Shown here: piece by piece, positions 6,740-14,692 of the stretch
Numbering within the stretch: the first letter of the stretch is position 1
Layout: each line of letters starts with the position of its first letter
Assembly (NCBI GenBank): GCA_016212105.1
Contig: JACRHJ010000026.1
Location: 1-46,912, forward strand
Length of the DNA: 46,912 nucleotides
Direction of reading: 5' to 3'
From: Nitrospirota bacterium
GTDB taxonomy: Bacteria > Nitrospirota > JACRHJ01
Program-made: the position numbers and the translations under genes
Notes under the pieces: model-generated
Told to the model about the DNA's origin: nothing
Database searches by the model: none
What the model saw: only the letters and a program-made list of their open reading frames with translations

Positions 6740-8752
6740 GTGAAAAGCCAGTCCGGCAGGTCTGTGTCCGCACGTCTGAAAACGTTCGTCATCGGTGGCT
6801 CAAGGGAGATCTTCGACCCCAGGATATTCCACAACATCACGCTCATAGCCTTCTTCGCATGGGTCGGCCTCGGGGCGGACGGGTTGTCGTCGTCCTGCTA
6901 TGGCCCGGAGGAGGCCTACCTCGCGCTCGGCGCACACCCTCACCTCGCCATTTTCGTCGCGCTCGCGTCCGGCATAACCGTATTCGTCATCTCCGCGAGC
7001 TACTCCCAGATAATCGAACTGTTCCCGACCGGAGGCGGCGGGTACCTCGTAGCCTCCAGGCTGCTCTCACCCAAGGCGGGCATGGTATCCGGTTGCGCGC
7101 TCCTTATCGACTACGTCCTGACCATCTCCATATCGGTCGCGTCCGGCGCGGATGCCATGTTCAGCTTCCTGCCGTCCGGATGGCTGGCATACAAGCTCCC
7201 GTTTGGCATCCTGATCGTGGCCGTGCTGATAGTCCTGAACATGCGGGGCGTCAAGGAGTCGGTAATGCCGCTCGTCCCGATATTCCTGGTGTTCATCGTT
7301 ACACATGCCTTCTTTATCATATATGCGCTCTCCACGCACGTGTCCGACGTCTCCGGCGTCGTGGCCGCGACCGGCGGCGACATCGGCGCGTCATACTCGG
7401 AACTGGGCCTGTTCGGGATGCTGTTCGTCATCCTGAGGGCCTTCAGCATGGGGGCGGGCACGTTCACAGGCATCGAGGCGGTCAGTAACGGCCTGCCGAT
7501 AATACGCGAGCCCAAGGTGAAAAACGGGAGGCTCACTATGCGCTACATGTCCGTCTCGCTCGCGTTCACGGTCATGGGCCTTATCCTCGCATACCTGTTC
7601 TTCGGCGTCCAGCATCTGCCGGGCAAGACGCTCAACGCGGTGCTGTTCGAGAGCATGACACGCGACTGGGGCGGGGGGTACGGGTACACACTCGTCCTCG
7701 TGACGCTCGTGTCCGAGGCGGTGCTGCTGTTCGTCGCTGCGCAGGCGGGCTTCCTCGACGGGCCGAGGGTTATCGCCAACATGGCGCTCGACAGGTGGTT
7801 CCCGACGAAGTTCGCGCTCCTGAGCAACCGGCTCGTCACGCAGAAGGGCATCCTACTGATGGGCGTGGCCGCGCTGGTCACGATGGTGCTGTCCGGCGGC
7901 TCGGTGCGGTTCCTCGTCGTGCTGTATTCCATTAACGTCTTTATCACCTTCTTCCTCTCGCACCTGGGGCTTGTAGTGCACTGGCTCAGGGAGGGCAAGG
8001 ATGACAAAGACCGTGCGCACAAGCTCATTGTATCCGTGACGGGGCTCGTCATCACAGGGTTCATACTCGTCACCGTTACAGCGCTCAAGTTCTTCGAGGG
8101 AGGCTGGATAACGCTCGTTATAACAGGGGCGCTCATTGGCGTCGCGCTCTACACGAAGGACCACTACCTGAACACGCAGCGCATGCTGAGGCGGCTGGAC
8201 GGCCTCGTCGAGGCGTCGGGCCACCACCTGACCGGCGAGTCCGAGCTGTTCACCGAGGGCCCCAAGGGCAGGGTGAAACTCGTGGAACTCGACAAAAACT
8301 CCCGGACCGCCGTCCTGCTCGTGAACGGCTACAACGGCCTAGGGCTGCATACGCTGCTGAACGTCATAAGGCTGTTCGGCGGGACGTTCCGGAACTTCGT
8401 CTTCGTCCAGGTCGGCGTGGTGGACGCGGGTACGTTCAAGGGTGTCGAGGAACTGGAGCGCCTCAAGGCCAAGGTGGACGCCGAGCTGGCGCTTTACGTG
8501 GACTTCGTGAACAGGCAGGGCTTCTACGGCAAGGGGTACTCGTCATTCGGGACAGACGTGGTCGAAGAGGTGGCCAAGGTCACGCCGGGGATAATGGCGG
8601 AGTACAAGAACGCGGTCTTCTTCGGCGGACAGCTCGTCTTCCCGGACCCGTCGATACTGACAGGCCCGCTCCACAACTACACCATCTTCGCGGTGCAGAG
8701 GCATTTTTACAGCCAGGGGATACCTATAGTGATGATGCCGGTAAGGGTATGA
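6740..8752 (+). CDS. kimA: KimA-like potassium transporter (APC superfamily) under c-di-AMP control
   Basis: This 670-residue protein has about twelve membrane helices in the first 460 residues, then a cytoplasmic domain of about 190 residues. Diagnostic segments are LGADGLSSSCYGPEEAYL in the first helix region and SYSQIIELFPTGGGGYLVA, both close to KimA. KimA imports K+ with protons, and c-di-AMP inhibits both its activity and its synthesis in Bacillus. I place the start at the GTG at 6740, behind GGGGGTAGGCAG. An in-frame extension back to 6560 would run through the riboswitch and terminator. Large lone gene; a repeat cluster follows it. Confidence 0.88.
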   Translation: MKSQSGRSVSARLKTFVIGGSREIFDPRIFHNITLIAFFAWVGLGADGLSSSCYGPEEAYLALGAHPHLAIFVALASGITVFVISASYSQIIELFPTGGGGYLVASRLLSPKAGMVSGCALLIDYVLTISISVASGADAMFSFLPSGWLAYKLPFGILIVAVLIVLNMRGVKESVMPLVPIFLVFIVTHAFFIIYALSTHVSDVSGVVAATGGDIGASYSELGLFGMLFVILRAFSMGAGTFTGIEAVSNGLPIIREPKVKNGRLTMRYMSVSLAFTVMGLILAYLFFGVQHLPGKTLNAVLFESMTRDWGGGYGYTLVLVTLVSEAVLLFVAAQAGFLDGPRVIANMALDRWFPTKFALLSNRLVTQKGILLMGVAALVTMVLSGGSVRFLVVLYSINVFITFFLSHLGLVVHWLREGKDDKDRAHKLIVSVTGLVITGFILVTVTALKFFEGGWITLVITGALIGVALYTKDHYLNTQRMLRRLDGLVEASGHHLTGESELFTEGPKGRVKLVELDKNSRTAVLLVNGYNGLGLHTLLNVIRLFGGTFRNFVFVQVGVVDAGTFKGVEELERLKAKVDAELALYVDFVNRQGFYGKGYSSFGTDVVEEVAKVTPGIMAEYKNAVFFGGQLVFPDPSILTGPLHNYTIFAVQRHFYSQGIPIVMMPVRV

Positions 8753-8783
8753 GGAGGAGACGCCCTAGCACCCACCAGTGGAG

Positions 8784-8852
8784 CCCCCTCACCCCCAACC
8801 CCCTCTCCCGCGAGGAGAGAGGGATTAAAATGGATTCCCGCTTTCGCGGGAA
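8784..8852. repeat. Palindromic repeats between kimA and hsp20, left part
   Basis: Two unrelated short palindromes lie here: a C/G-rich module (8784-8823, CCCTCTCCC...GGAGAGAGGG type) and GATTCCCGCTTTCGCGGGAAT (around 8832-8852). The latter also occurs at 1309, 9690, 22505, 34273 and 37198. Together with the 105-bp unit and the CIRCE/promoter region they fill the 425-bp gap between kimA and hsp20. Confidence 0.75.
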
Positions 8853-8856
8853 TGAC

Positions 8857-8961
8857 GGTAAGCCCTCACCCCCAACCCCCTCTCCCACAAGGGGAGAGGG
8901 GGACTATATATGTACCCTCTCCCTTCAATGGGAGAGGGTGGCCCGAAGGGCCGGGTGAGGG
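8857..8961 (-). repeat. 105-bp bipartite palindromic unit, copy A
   Basis: The complement of this segment matches 14538-14642 at 103 of 105 positions. It contains two different G/C-rich stem-loops, one with CTCTCCCATTGAAGGGAGAG and one with CTCTCCCCTTGTGGGAGAG, joined by an AT-rich linker where both mismatches fall. The outer end carries CCCTCACCCGGCCCTTCGGG. The structure resembles REP-derived mosaic elements. Confidence 0.85.
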
Positions 8962-9089
8962 TTGGTTTGAGGGTAGAACAAATTAACGCCATCCCCTTGC
9001 CTAAAGCCCGGAAAAGTGGTAGATTTTCTGTGACAAACGGCATACTGGGCTTTGCATGAAAAATCCGGCGGTACGGCGCATTTTTGGTC

Positions 9090-9118
9090 TTGCGGGAAGG
9101 CGGCCTTCGTGGTATATT
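9090..9118 (+). promoter_or_regulatory. Promoter of the hsp20-htrA operon
   Basis: TTGCGG (9090-9095) is followed after 17 nt by TATATT (9113-9118). The predicted start falls inside the CIRCE operator. Confidence 0.7.
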
Positions 9119-9119
9119 C

Positions 9120-9146
9120 TTAGCACTCGGCATAGGTGAGTGCTAA
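9120..9146 (+). promoter_or_regulatory. CIRCE operator (HrcA binding site)
   Basis: TTAGCACTC, nine bases, GAGTGCTAA: a perfect match to the CIRCE inverted repeat bound by the heat-shock repressor HrcA. It overlaps the transcription start, the normal repressing position, and also ends 33 bp before the hsp20 ATG. HrcA itself is not encoded in the window. Confidence 0.95.
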
Positions 9147-9178
9147 TATCAACCCCCATCCAAGGAAGGAGGCCAGAC

Positions 9179-9628
9179 ATGACACTCGTACCGTGGGACC
9201 CTTTCAAGAACCTTATGACGCTTCAGGACAGGATGAACCGCCTCTTCGACGAGACCGTCCAGAGGGGGCAGGGTGGCGAGCCGATGGCGCGCGGGACCTG
9301 GCTCCCGCCTGTCGACATATACGAGACCGACGAGGCCGTGGTAATGTCGGCGGAGCTGCCCGGCATGGACGAAAGCGACGTGGACATCCAGGTCCGGGAC
9401 AACACGCTGACGATAAAGGGCGAGAGGAAGCTCGAAAAGGACGTGAAGGAGGAGAGCTACCACAGGGTCGAGCGCACGTACGGCGCCTTTACCCGTTCGT
9501 TCACGCTCCCCGCGACGATCGACCAGGACGGGATAACCGCCTCCTACAAAAAGGGCGTCCTCGAAATCAGGATGCCCAAGTCCGCGAAGGCGGTACCCCA
9601 GCAGATAAAGATATCTATAACGGAATAA
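9179..9628 (+). CDS. Hsp20-family small heat-shock protein
   Basis: This 149-residue protein has an alpha-crystallin domain at roughly residues 40-140: WLPPVDIYETDEAVVMSAELPG, then GVLEIRMPK and the C-terminal IKISI motif that caps neighbouring subunits. It is an ATP-independent chaperone holding unfolding proteins, cytoplasmic, forming oligomers. ATG 9179 is chosen because AAGGAAGGAGG lies just upstream; the longer frame from 9140 would start inside the CIRCE operator. The htrA-type gene follows after 9 bp, so the two probably share HrcA control. Confidence 0.95.
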   Translation: MTLVPWDPFKNLMTLQDRMNRLFDETVQRGQGGEPMARGTWLPPVDIYETDEAVVMSAELPGMDESDVDIQVRDNTLTIKGERKLEKDVKEESYHRVERTYGAFTRSFTLPATIDQDGITASYKKGVLEIRMPKSAKAVPQQIKISITE

Positions 9629-9637
9629 AGGGGGAAG

Positions 9638-11077
9638 ATGGACAGGAGGAGGTTATTGTTCTGGCGGTTAACTGCGGTAACGGCAAGCATCCTGGATTCC
9701 CGCCTTCGCGGGAAAGTCGGTTTTCCCGAAGTTAAACGGGCGCCCGTACCGGTGGCTTGTTACATGATAGCGGCACTGGCCGCGCCGTGCGGCATGCCGG
9801 ACAGCTTCGCCGGTCTTGCGAAGGACGCCGGCCCGGCCGTAGTCAACATCAGCACCACCCAGCTCGTCAAGCCTCCGGCCACCGTGGAGGACCCGCTCGC
9901 CGAGCAGTTCTTCCGCAAATACTTCGGGGGCACGACTCCCCAGGTGGAGGAGAAGTCCCTCGGCTCCGGTGTGGTCATCTCCTCCGACGGGTACATACTT
10001 ACAAACAACCACGTCGTGGCCAACGCGAGGGACGTCAGGGTGACGCTGCCCGGCGGCACGGTCAAGGCGGGCGAGGTGGTCGGCGGCGACGAGAAGACGG
10101 ACCTCGCGCTCATCAAGGTGGACGCGTCGGGCCTCCAGGCTGCTAAGCTCGGCGACTCGGACTCGCTCGAAGTAGGAGACTGGGCGGTCGCCATAGGCAA
10201 CCCGTTCGGGCTTTCACACACCGTGACCGCGGGCATAGTCAGCGCCAAGGGCAGGGAGCTCGGCGCGGGGCCCTACGACGACTTCATCCAGACCGACGCC
10301 TCGATAAACCCCGGCAACTCCGGCGGGCCGCTCTTCAACACCTGCGGCGAGGTCGTGGGCATCAACACCGCCATAAACCCGGCCGCTCAGGGCATAGGTT
10401 TCGCCATACCCATAAACATCGCGAAGATAGTCGCCGCCGACCTCAAGGCCGAGGGCCGGGTCGTCCGCGGCTGGCTTGGGGCCGGGGCGCAGGCCATAAC
10501 GCCTGAGCTTGCCGACGCGTTCCACATGAAGGAGCCGCGCGGCCTTGTCATCACGAGCGTGGAGAAGGGGAGCCCGGCGGCCGAGGCCGGCCTCCATATA
10601 GGCGACGTCGTCCTGTCGTTCGCGGGCAGGGAGATAACCCACTCCTCGGAGCTTCCCTGGCTGGTAGCGAGCAGCAAGGTCGGCTCGAAGCTGCCGATTA
10701 CAGTCCTCCGGGATGGTCAGGAGGCGAGGTTGGAGGTCGTGATAGCGCGCATGCCGGGCGGGAGCCTTACACGCGAGGCGGCAAAGGTATTAGACGGACT
10801 CGGGTTCAGGGTCGCCGAGCTGACTCCGGAGACAGCACGGCAGCTTAACCTCGACCCCAACCGTACTGGAGTGGTAGTGACTGAGGTCGCCTCCAGCGGG
10901 CAGGCGGCCGAGCGCGGCATGAGGCCGGGCGACCTGGTCATCGCGGTAAACGCCAGGGCGGTCAGGGACACGGGCGGCTTCTTCGACCTGCTCCAGTCGC
11001 TCATACCCGGCGAGACCGCCGCCTTCTACGTCCAGAAACAGGCCGGGCCGGTGTTCGTGCCGCTGACGGTGAAGTGA
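9638..11077 (+). CDS. degP: HtrA/DegP-family periplasmic serine protease
   Basis: This 479-residue protein has a trypsin-like domain with H125 (NNHVVANA), D155 (TDLALIKVD) and S228 (GNSGGPLF), then two PDZ domains (about 270-360 and 375-475). It degrades or refolds misfolded envelope proteins. The N-terminus is odd. Residues 1-16 look like the start of a signal peptide. Residues 17-33 (SILDSRLRGKVG onward) are the translation of the palindromic GGATTCCCGCCTTCGCGGGAA repeat. A second hydrophobic stretch (CYMIAALAAP) follows. The repeat seems to have landed in the signal peptide, in frame. It is co-transcribed with hsp20; the ATG has AAGGGGGAAG upstream. Confidence 0.93.
   Translation: MDRRRLLFWRLTAVTASILDSRLRGKVGFPEVKRAPVPVACYMIAALAAPCGMPDSFAGLAKDAGPAVVNISTTQLVKPPATVEDPLAEQFFRKYFGGTTPQVEEKSLGSGVVISSDGYILTNNHVVANARDVRVTLPGGTVKAGEVVGGDEKTDLALIKVDASGLQAAKLGDSDSLEVGDWAVAIGNPFGLSHTVTAGIVSAKGRELGAGPYDDFIQTDASINPGNSGGPLFNTCGEVVGINTAINPAAQGIGFAIPINIAKIVAADLKAEGRVVRGWLGAGAQAITPELADAFHMKEPRGLVITSVEKGSPAAEAGLHIGDVVLSFAGREITHSSELPWLVASSKVGSKLPITVLRDGQEARLEVVIARMPGGSLTREAAKVLDGLGFRVAELTPETARQLNLDPNRTGVVVTEVASSGQAAERGMRPGDLVIAVNARAVRDTGGFFDLLQSLIPGETAAFYVQKQAGPVFVPLTVK
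9686..9740 (+). repeat. Palindromic repeat inserted in frame in the htrA signal-peptide region
   Basis: The core GGATTCCCGCCTTCGCGGGAA is the same palindrome found in intergenic DNA at 8832-8852, 34273 and 37198. Here it lies inside the coding sequence (codons 17-33) without breaking the frame. Confidence 0.75.
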
Positions 11078-11194
11078 ACACGTAGACCGTGTTTCGTGTC
11101 CGTGTCACCTTCGGATCCTCGAATGACAACCATAACCCAAAAGGCTGGGCCGGCACTCGGGCCAGCCCCCTTATATAATAACTATGAGGCCCAC

Positions 11195-12487
11195 ATGCTG
11201 ACCCAGATAACAGACGCCCTGAACCACCGGACGGACATCACAGCCTGGCAGGTGACGAAAGTGACGGGCAGGAGCAGCCAGCTCTTCCTGATAAAGCACG
11301 ACGTCGAGTCCGTCCGCCGCGTCGACACCGTCAAATACCATGTCACGGTGCACCAGCTCCGGGACGGAGACGGCGGGCAGACGCTCGGCGAGTCCAGCTT
11401 CGTCTTCATAGAGGGCGACGACATCGGCCCGAAACTTGACCTCGCTGCCGTCATGGCGCGCGGCGTGTCCAACCAGCCGTGGACGCTGCCGGGGCCCGGG
11501 CAGAACTACGTCTTTCCAGATGTGAAGGATGAAGCCATCGCACTGAACCCGGAGAAGGTAATCGACAAGGTCAAGGACGAGATATTCCACGCCGTGGACG
11601 GCCTCGAAGGCGTAAGGCTTTCGTCCGCCGAGGTATTCGCCGACTGCCGGGAGTTCAAGATCGTCAACAGCCTGGGCCTTTCGGCTTCGGCCGCCGACAC
11701 CGAGATACTGTTCGACTTCGTCCTGCTGACAGGCGCGGGCCACGACGAGGTCGAGTCGTCCGGGTTCAAGACGGTGCGGTTCTACAAGGACCTGAAGGTG
11801 CGCGAGACGCTCAGGCAGTACGCAGCCTACGCGAAAGAGAGCCTCGCCGCGAAGCTCCCGGAGAACGGGCGGTTCGACGTCGTTTTCGCGGAGGAGGCGC
11901 TCGACACGCTTTTCAACACGTTCGTGTCGCACGCGGGTGGGGCCTCGGCTTATCAGGGCTGGAGCAGGTTTACCGCCGGGAGCCCGGTCGTGGCCGACCC
12001 GGAGGGCGAACTGCTTACGATGTACAGCAACCCGCAGGTGCCGGGCGGCATCCGGAGCGGCCCGTTCGACGAGAACGGACTCGCGTACAAGCGGGTCGAG
12101 GTGATAAAGGACAACATATTCAGGAAGCGCGCGCTTTCGAAGCGGTACTCGGACTACCTGGGCCAGGACGCCACCGGCGCGTTCGCCAACGTAGAGGTCG
12201 AGACCGGCGCAAAGACCACGAAGGAACTCCTGACCGAGGGCTGCTACTATCTCCTCCGGTTCTCGACATTCGAGCCGAACCAGGTGACCGGCAACTTCTC
12301 CGGCGAGATACGCACCGGGTACAAGGTTGTCGGCGGTTCGCTCGTGCCCATAAAGGGCGGGAGCGTCTCCGGCGTGATACAGGACGCATTCCGGCGCGCG
12401 TGGTTCTCTTCGGAAAAAACCACGCGGCCGGGTTATCGCGGCCCGGAGGCGGTGAAGCTTATGGGTCTGGATATAGGGGGGGAGTAA
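11195..12487 (+). CDS. pmbA: PmbA/TldE-family protein (TldD/PmbA protease complex)
   Basis: This 430-residue protein belongs to the TldD/PmbA family: the central LSSAEVFADCREFKIVNSLGLSA, and the late GEIRTGYKVVGGSLVPIKGG typical of the family. It lacks the HExxxH zinc site of TldD, so it is the PmbA/TldE-like half that completes the active site of a TldD-type partner. Family roles are microcin B17 maturation, CcdA degradation and peptide processing. A tldD gene is not in the window. I choose ATG 11195 because of its TGAGG site. In-frame starts at 11096 and 11123 would add a stretch containing an imperfect hairpin and an AT-rich promoter-like segment. Confidence 0.85.
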   Translation: MLTQITDALNHRTDITAWQVTKVTGRSSQLFLIKHDVESVRRVDTVKYHVTVHQLRDGDGGQTLGESSFVFIEGDDIGPKLDLAAVMARGVSNQPWTLPGPGQNYVFPDVKDEAIALNPEKVIDKVKDEIFHAVDGLEGVRLSSAEVFADCREFKIVNSLGLSASAADTEILFDFVLLTGAGHDEVESSGFKTVRFYKDLKVRETLRQYAAYAKESLAAKLPENGRFDVVFAEEALDTLFNTFVSHAGGASAYQGWSRFTAGSPVVADPEGELLTMYSNPQVPGGIRSGPFDENGLAYKRVEVIKDNIFRKRALSKRYSDYLGQDATGAFANVEVETGAKTTKELLTEGCYYLLRFSTFEPNQVTGNFSGEIRTGYKVVGGSLVPIKGGSVSGVIQDAFRRAWFSSEKTTRPGYRGPEAVKLMGLDIGGE

Positions 12488-12518
12488 GCAAGGCTCTCCC
12501 TCACCTCTTACCCTACAC

Positions 12519-12944
12519 CTACACCTCCACCTTCAGCTTCATCGTTACCTTGCAGTTCAAGAGCTTCGAGATGGGGCAGCCCGCCTTCGCGGCGGCTCCG
12601 GCAGCCTTGACCTTTTCCGCGTCCCCGCCGGGGACCTTCGCGACCACGTCCAGAGCGCTCGACGTCACTGCGAAGCCGCCGTCCACCTGCTCAAGCGTCA
12701 CGGCCGCCTTCGCGCTGATGCTCGCGGGCTTTATCTTCGACTCGCCGAGTATCGCCGAGAATGCCATCGCGAAGCAGCCCGCATGCGCCGCCGCGACAAG
12801 CTCTTCCGGGTTCGTCCCGGCCTCCTCGCCGAACCGCATGTTGAAGTTGTACGGCGTCTTGTCGAGCGTCTTGCTGCCGGTGGAAACAACGCCCTTGCCG
12901 TCCTTGAGTCCGCCGGTCCAAACCGCCGATGCCTTGCGCTTCAT
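12519..12944 (-). CDS. OsmC/Ohr-family peroxiredoxin
   Basis: This 141-residue protein has the two active-site cysteines of the family, C57 (HAGCFAMAF) and C123 (AGCPISK), and the EELVAAAHAGC helix. The fit is to OsmC rather than Ohr because of the ALDVVAKVPG and GCPISKLLNCKV segments. OsmC proteins reduce organic hydroperoxides using thiols. The ATG has a strong AAGGAGG. The gene is convergent with pmbA and lies downstream of pdhC across a palindromic repeat (12963-13000) that contains an AT-rich TATAAC. Confidence 0.92.
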   Translation of the reverse strand: MKRKASAVWTGGLKDGKGVVSTGSKTLDKTPYNFNMRFGEEAGTNPEELVAAAHAGCFAMAFSAILGESKIKPASISAKAAVTLEQVDGGFAVTSSALDVVAKVPGGDAEKVKAAGAAAKAGCPISKLLNCKVTMKLKVEV

Positions 12945-12962
12945 ATCGCCTCCTTGTTATAA

Positions 12963-13000
12963 TCCCCTCTCATAGCGGGAGAGGGGCTGGGGTGAGGGGT
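12963..13000. repeat. C/G-rich palindromic repeat between pdhC and osmC
   Basis: CCCCTCTCATAGCGGGAGAG, then GGGCTGGGGTGAGGGG: a single module of the family seen at 33215, 34514 and 37257. Confidence 0.7.
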
Positions 13001-13033
13001 CTCCACCTGTGTGTCAGGGGTGAGGGTTGCTCC

Positions 13034-14506
13034 TTATACCCCCACGAATATCCTGTCCGGGTCCTCAAGCCTCGCAATCACGCCGTTCAGGAAGTGCTGC
13101 GCCGTCGCCCCGTCCACTATCCGGTGGTCAAACGTAAGCGAGAGTGGCAGAATCCGGCGTACCTTTATCTCGCCATTTATCACCACCGGCTTCTCGGTAA
13201 TCTTCCCGACGCCGAGGATGCCGGCCTCCGGGTAGTTGAGCACCGGAGTCCCGAAGATGCCTCCGATCGAGCCGTAGTTCGTTATGGTGAACGTACCGCC
13301 CCTCAGGTCTTCAAGCTCAAGCGTCCGCTTCCTCGCGCTCTCTGCAAGGGCTTCCAGTTCCCTGGCAAGCTCGATTACCTGCTTCCTGTCCGCGTACTTT
13401 ACGTTCGGGACGATGAGCCCGTCGCGGGTCTCGACCGCGATGCCGATGTTGTAGTAGCCCCTGACGGCTATCTCGCCTTTATCGTCGTCCATGACGGAGT
13501 TCATGAGCGGGTCACGCTTGAGCGCCCCGACGACAGCCTTGACGATGAACGGCAGAAACGTGAGGTGCACGCCGTCCGCCTTAGCCGCCTCCTTTTCTTT
13601 CTCGCGTATGTGCCACAGGAGACTGACGTCCGCCTCGTCCGTCGTCGTCACCTGAGCGGCCTTCGTCAGCGAGTTGACCATCGCCTGGGCGATCTTCCTG
13701 CGCACGCCGCGCAGAGGGATATGCTCGACCGGGCCGAATGTATCTCCGCCAGGACGTCCGGCCGGCTCAGGCGCGCCCTTCTCCGGCGTGCCGCGCCCGG
13801 CGGCCTTCCTGACGTCGTCCTCGGTCACACGCCCCCTGGGGCCGGTGCCGCGCAGCTTGTCGATGACAACGCCAAGCTGCTTTGCCAGCGCCCTGTCCTT
13901 GGGCAGCGCATCCACCCTCGGCCTGCTGATGGGCTGCTGCGTGGTTTCCGTTTCCATATTATCCCCTCTCCTCGCGGGAACACCATTACCCCTCACCCGG
14001 CCCTCCGGGCCACCCTCCCCCGCAAGGGGGGAGGGATAAATTGAAGAGGCTATCTTAGGGCTGGGGTGAGGGGTCTCCACTGGGGTTTCCTCTTCCTCCT
14101 CATCCGGCGCCTCCTCCAGCTCGCCGACAACGCCGACCGACTCCTTGAACGGCCTGTGCGGCGGAGCCGGTGTCACGGACACCTTGGTGGTTGGCATCGG
14201 CGGTACCGCCACGGAAGTCTCGGCAGGCCTTGCCGCCGGCTTAGGGGCCGCGTCTTTGGCCAGCTCGGACTCCTCGCCGATTACCGCTATCACTTCGCCG
14301 ACGTTTATCACGTCGCCCGGCCCGCCCTTGAGTTCCAGAACAACGCCTGCCACTGGCGACGGGACCTCCGCGACCGCCTTGTCCGTCTCGACTTCGAGGA
14401 GCGTCTGGTGGCCGGATACCCTGTCGCCCACCTTTACCTTCCACTCGACTATCTCGCCCTCGATAAGGCCCTCGCCTATGTCCGGGAATTTAAACTCGTA
14501 TGACAT
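13034..14506 (-). CDS. pdhC: Dihydrolipoamide acyltransferase (E2) of a pyruvate dehydrogenase-type complex
   Basis: This 490-residue protein has a lipoyl domain with K43 (ETDKAVAEVPSP), a linker, a peripheral-subunit-binding domain (about 197-234, RVDALPKDRALAKQLGV), and a catalytic domain ending in DHRIVDG, with H461 and D465 as active residues. It transfers the acyl group from lipoamide to CoA. Linker residues about 143-182 (TPHPSPKIASSIYPSPLAGE onward) are the translation of an intergenic-type palindromic repeat, inserted in frame and so tolerated in the flexible linker. It is downstream of pdhA-pdhB. No E3 gene is present. Branched-chain specificity cannot be excluded. GGAG precedes the ATG. 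Confidence 0.93.
   Translation of the reverse strand: MSYEFKFPDIGEGLIEGEIVEWKVKVGDRVSGHQTLLEVETDKAVAEVPSPVAGVVLELKGGPGDVINVGEVIAVIGEESELAKDAAPKPAARPAETSVAVPPMPTTKVSVTPAPPHRPFKESVGVVGELEEAPDEEEEETPVETPHPSPKIASSIYPSPLAGEGGPEGRVRGNGVPARRGDNMETETTQQPISRPRVDALPKDRALAKQLGVVIDKLRGTGPRGRVTEDDVRKAAGRGTPEKGAPEPAGRPGGDTFGPVEHIPLRGVRRKIAQAMVNSLTKAAQVTTTDEADVSLLWHIREKEKEAAKADGVHLTFLPFIVKAVVGALKRDPLMNSVMDDDKGEIAVRGYYNIGIAVETRDGLIVPNVKYADRKQVIELARELEALAESARKRTLELEDLRGGTFTITNYGSIGGIFGTPVLNYPEAGILGVGKITEKPVVINGEIKVRRILPLSLTFDHRIVDGATAQHFLNGVIARLEDPDRIFVGV
13962..14079. repeat. Palindromic repeat cluster inside pdhC
   Basis: These bases combine the CCCTCTCCTCGCGGGA module, the CCCTCACCCGGCCCTCCGGG head and a GGGCTGGGGTGAGGGG tail, all otherwise intergenic in this window. 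They stay in frame with pdhC and encode the linker segment of about 40 residues. Confidence 0.85.
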
Positions 14507-14537
14507 GTCGGTGTCTCCATTCTTCCCACGAAACCAT

Positions 14538-14642
14538 CCCTCACCCGGCCCTTCGGGCCACCCTCTCCCATTGAAGGGAGAGGGTACATCTATAATCCCC
14601 CTCTCCCCTTGTGGGAGAGGGGGTTGGGGGTGAGGGCTTACC
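14538..14642 (+). repeat. 105-bp bipartite palindromic unit, copy B
   Basis: It matches the complement of 8857-8961 at 103 of 105 positions. Here it lies between pdhB and pdhC. A further module follows to about 14690 (TCTCTCCTCGTGGGAGATGG). The operon is therefore interrupted by three stem-loops, which could slow or end transcription before pdhC or protect 3' ends. Confidence 0.85.
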
Positions 14643-14692
14643 TTATTCTCCCCTCTCTCCTCGTGGGAGATGGGCAGGGGGTGAGGGTTTCT

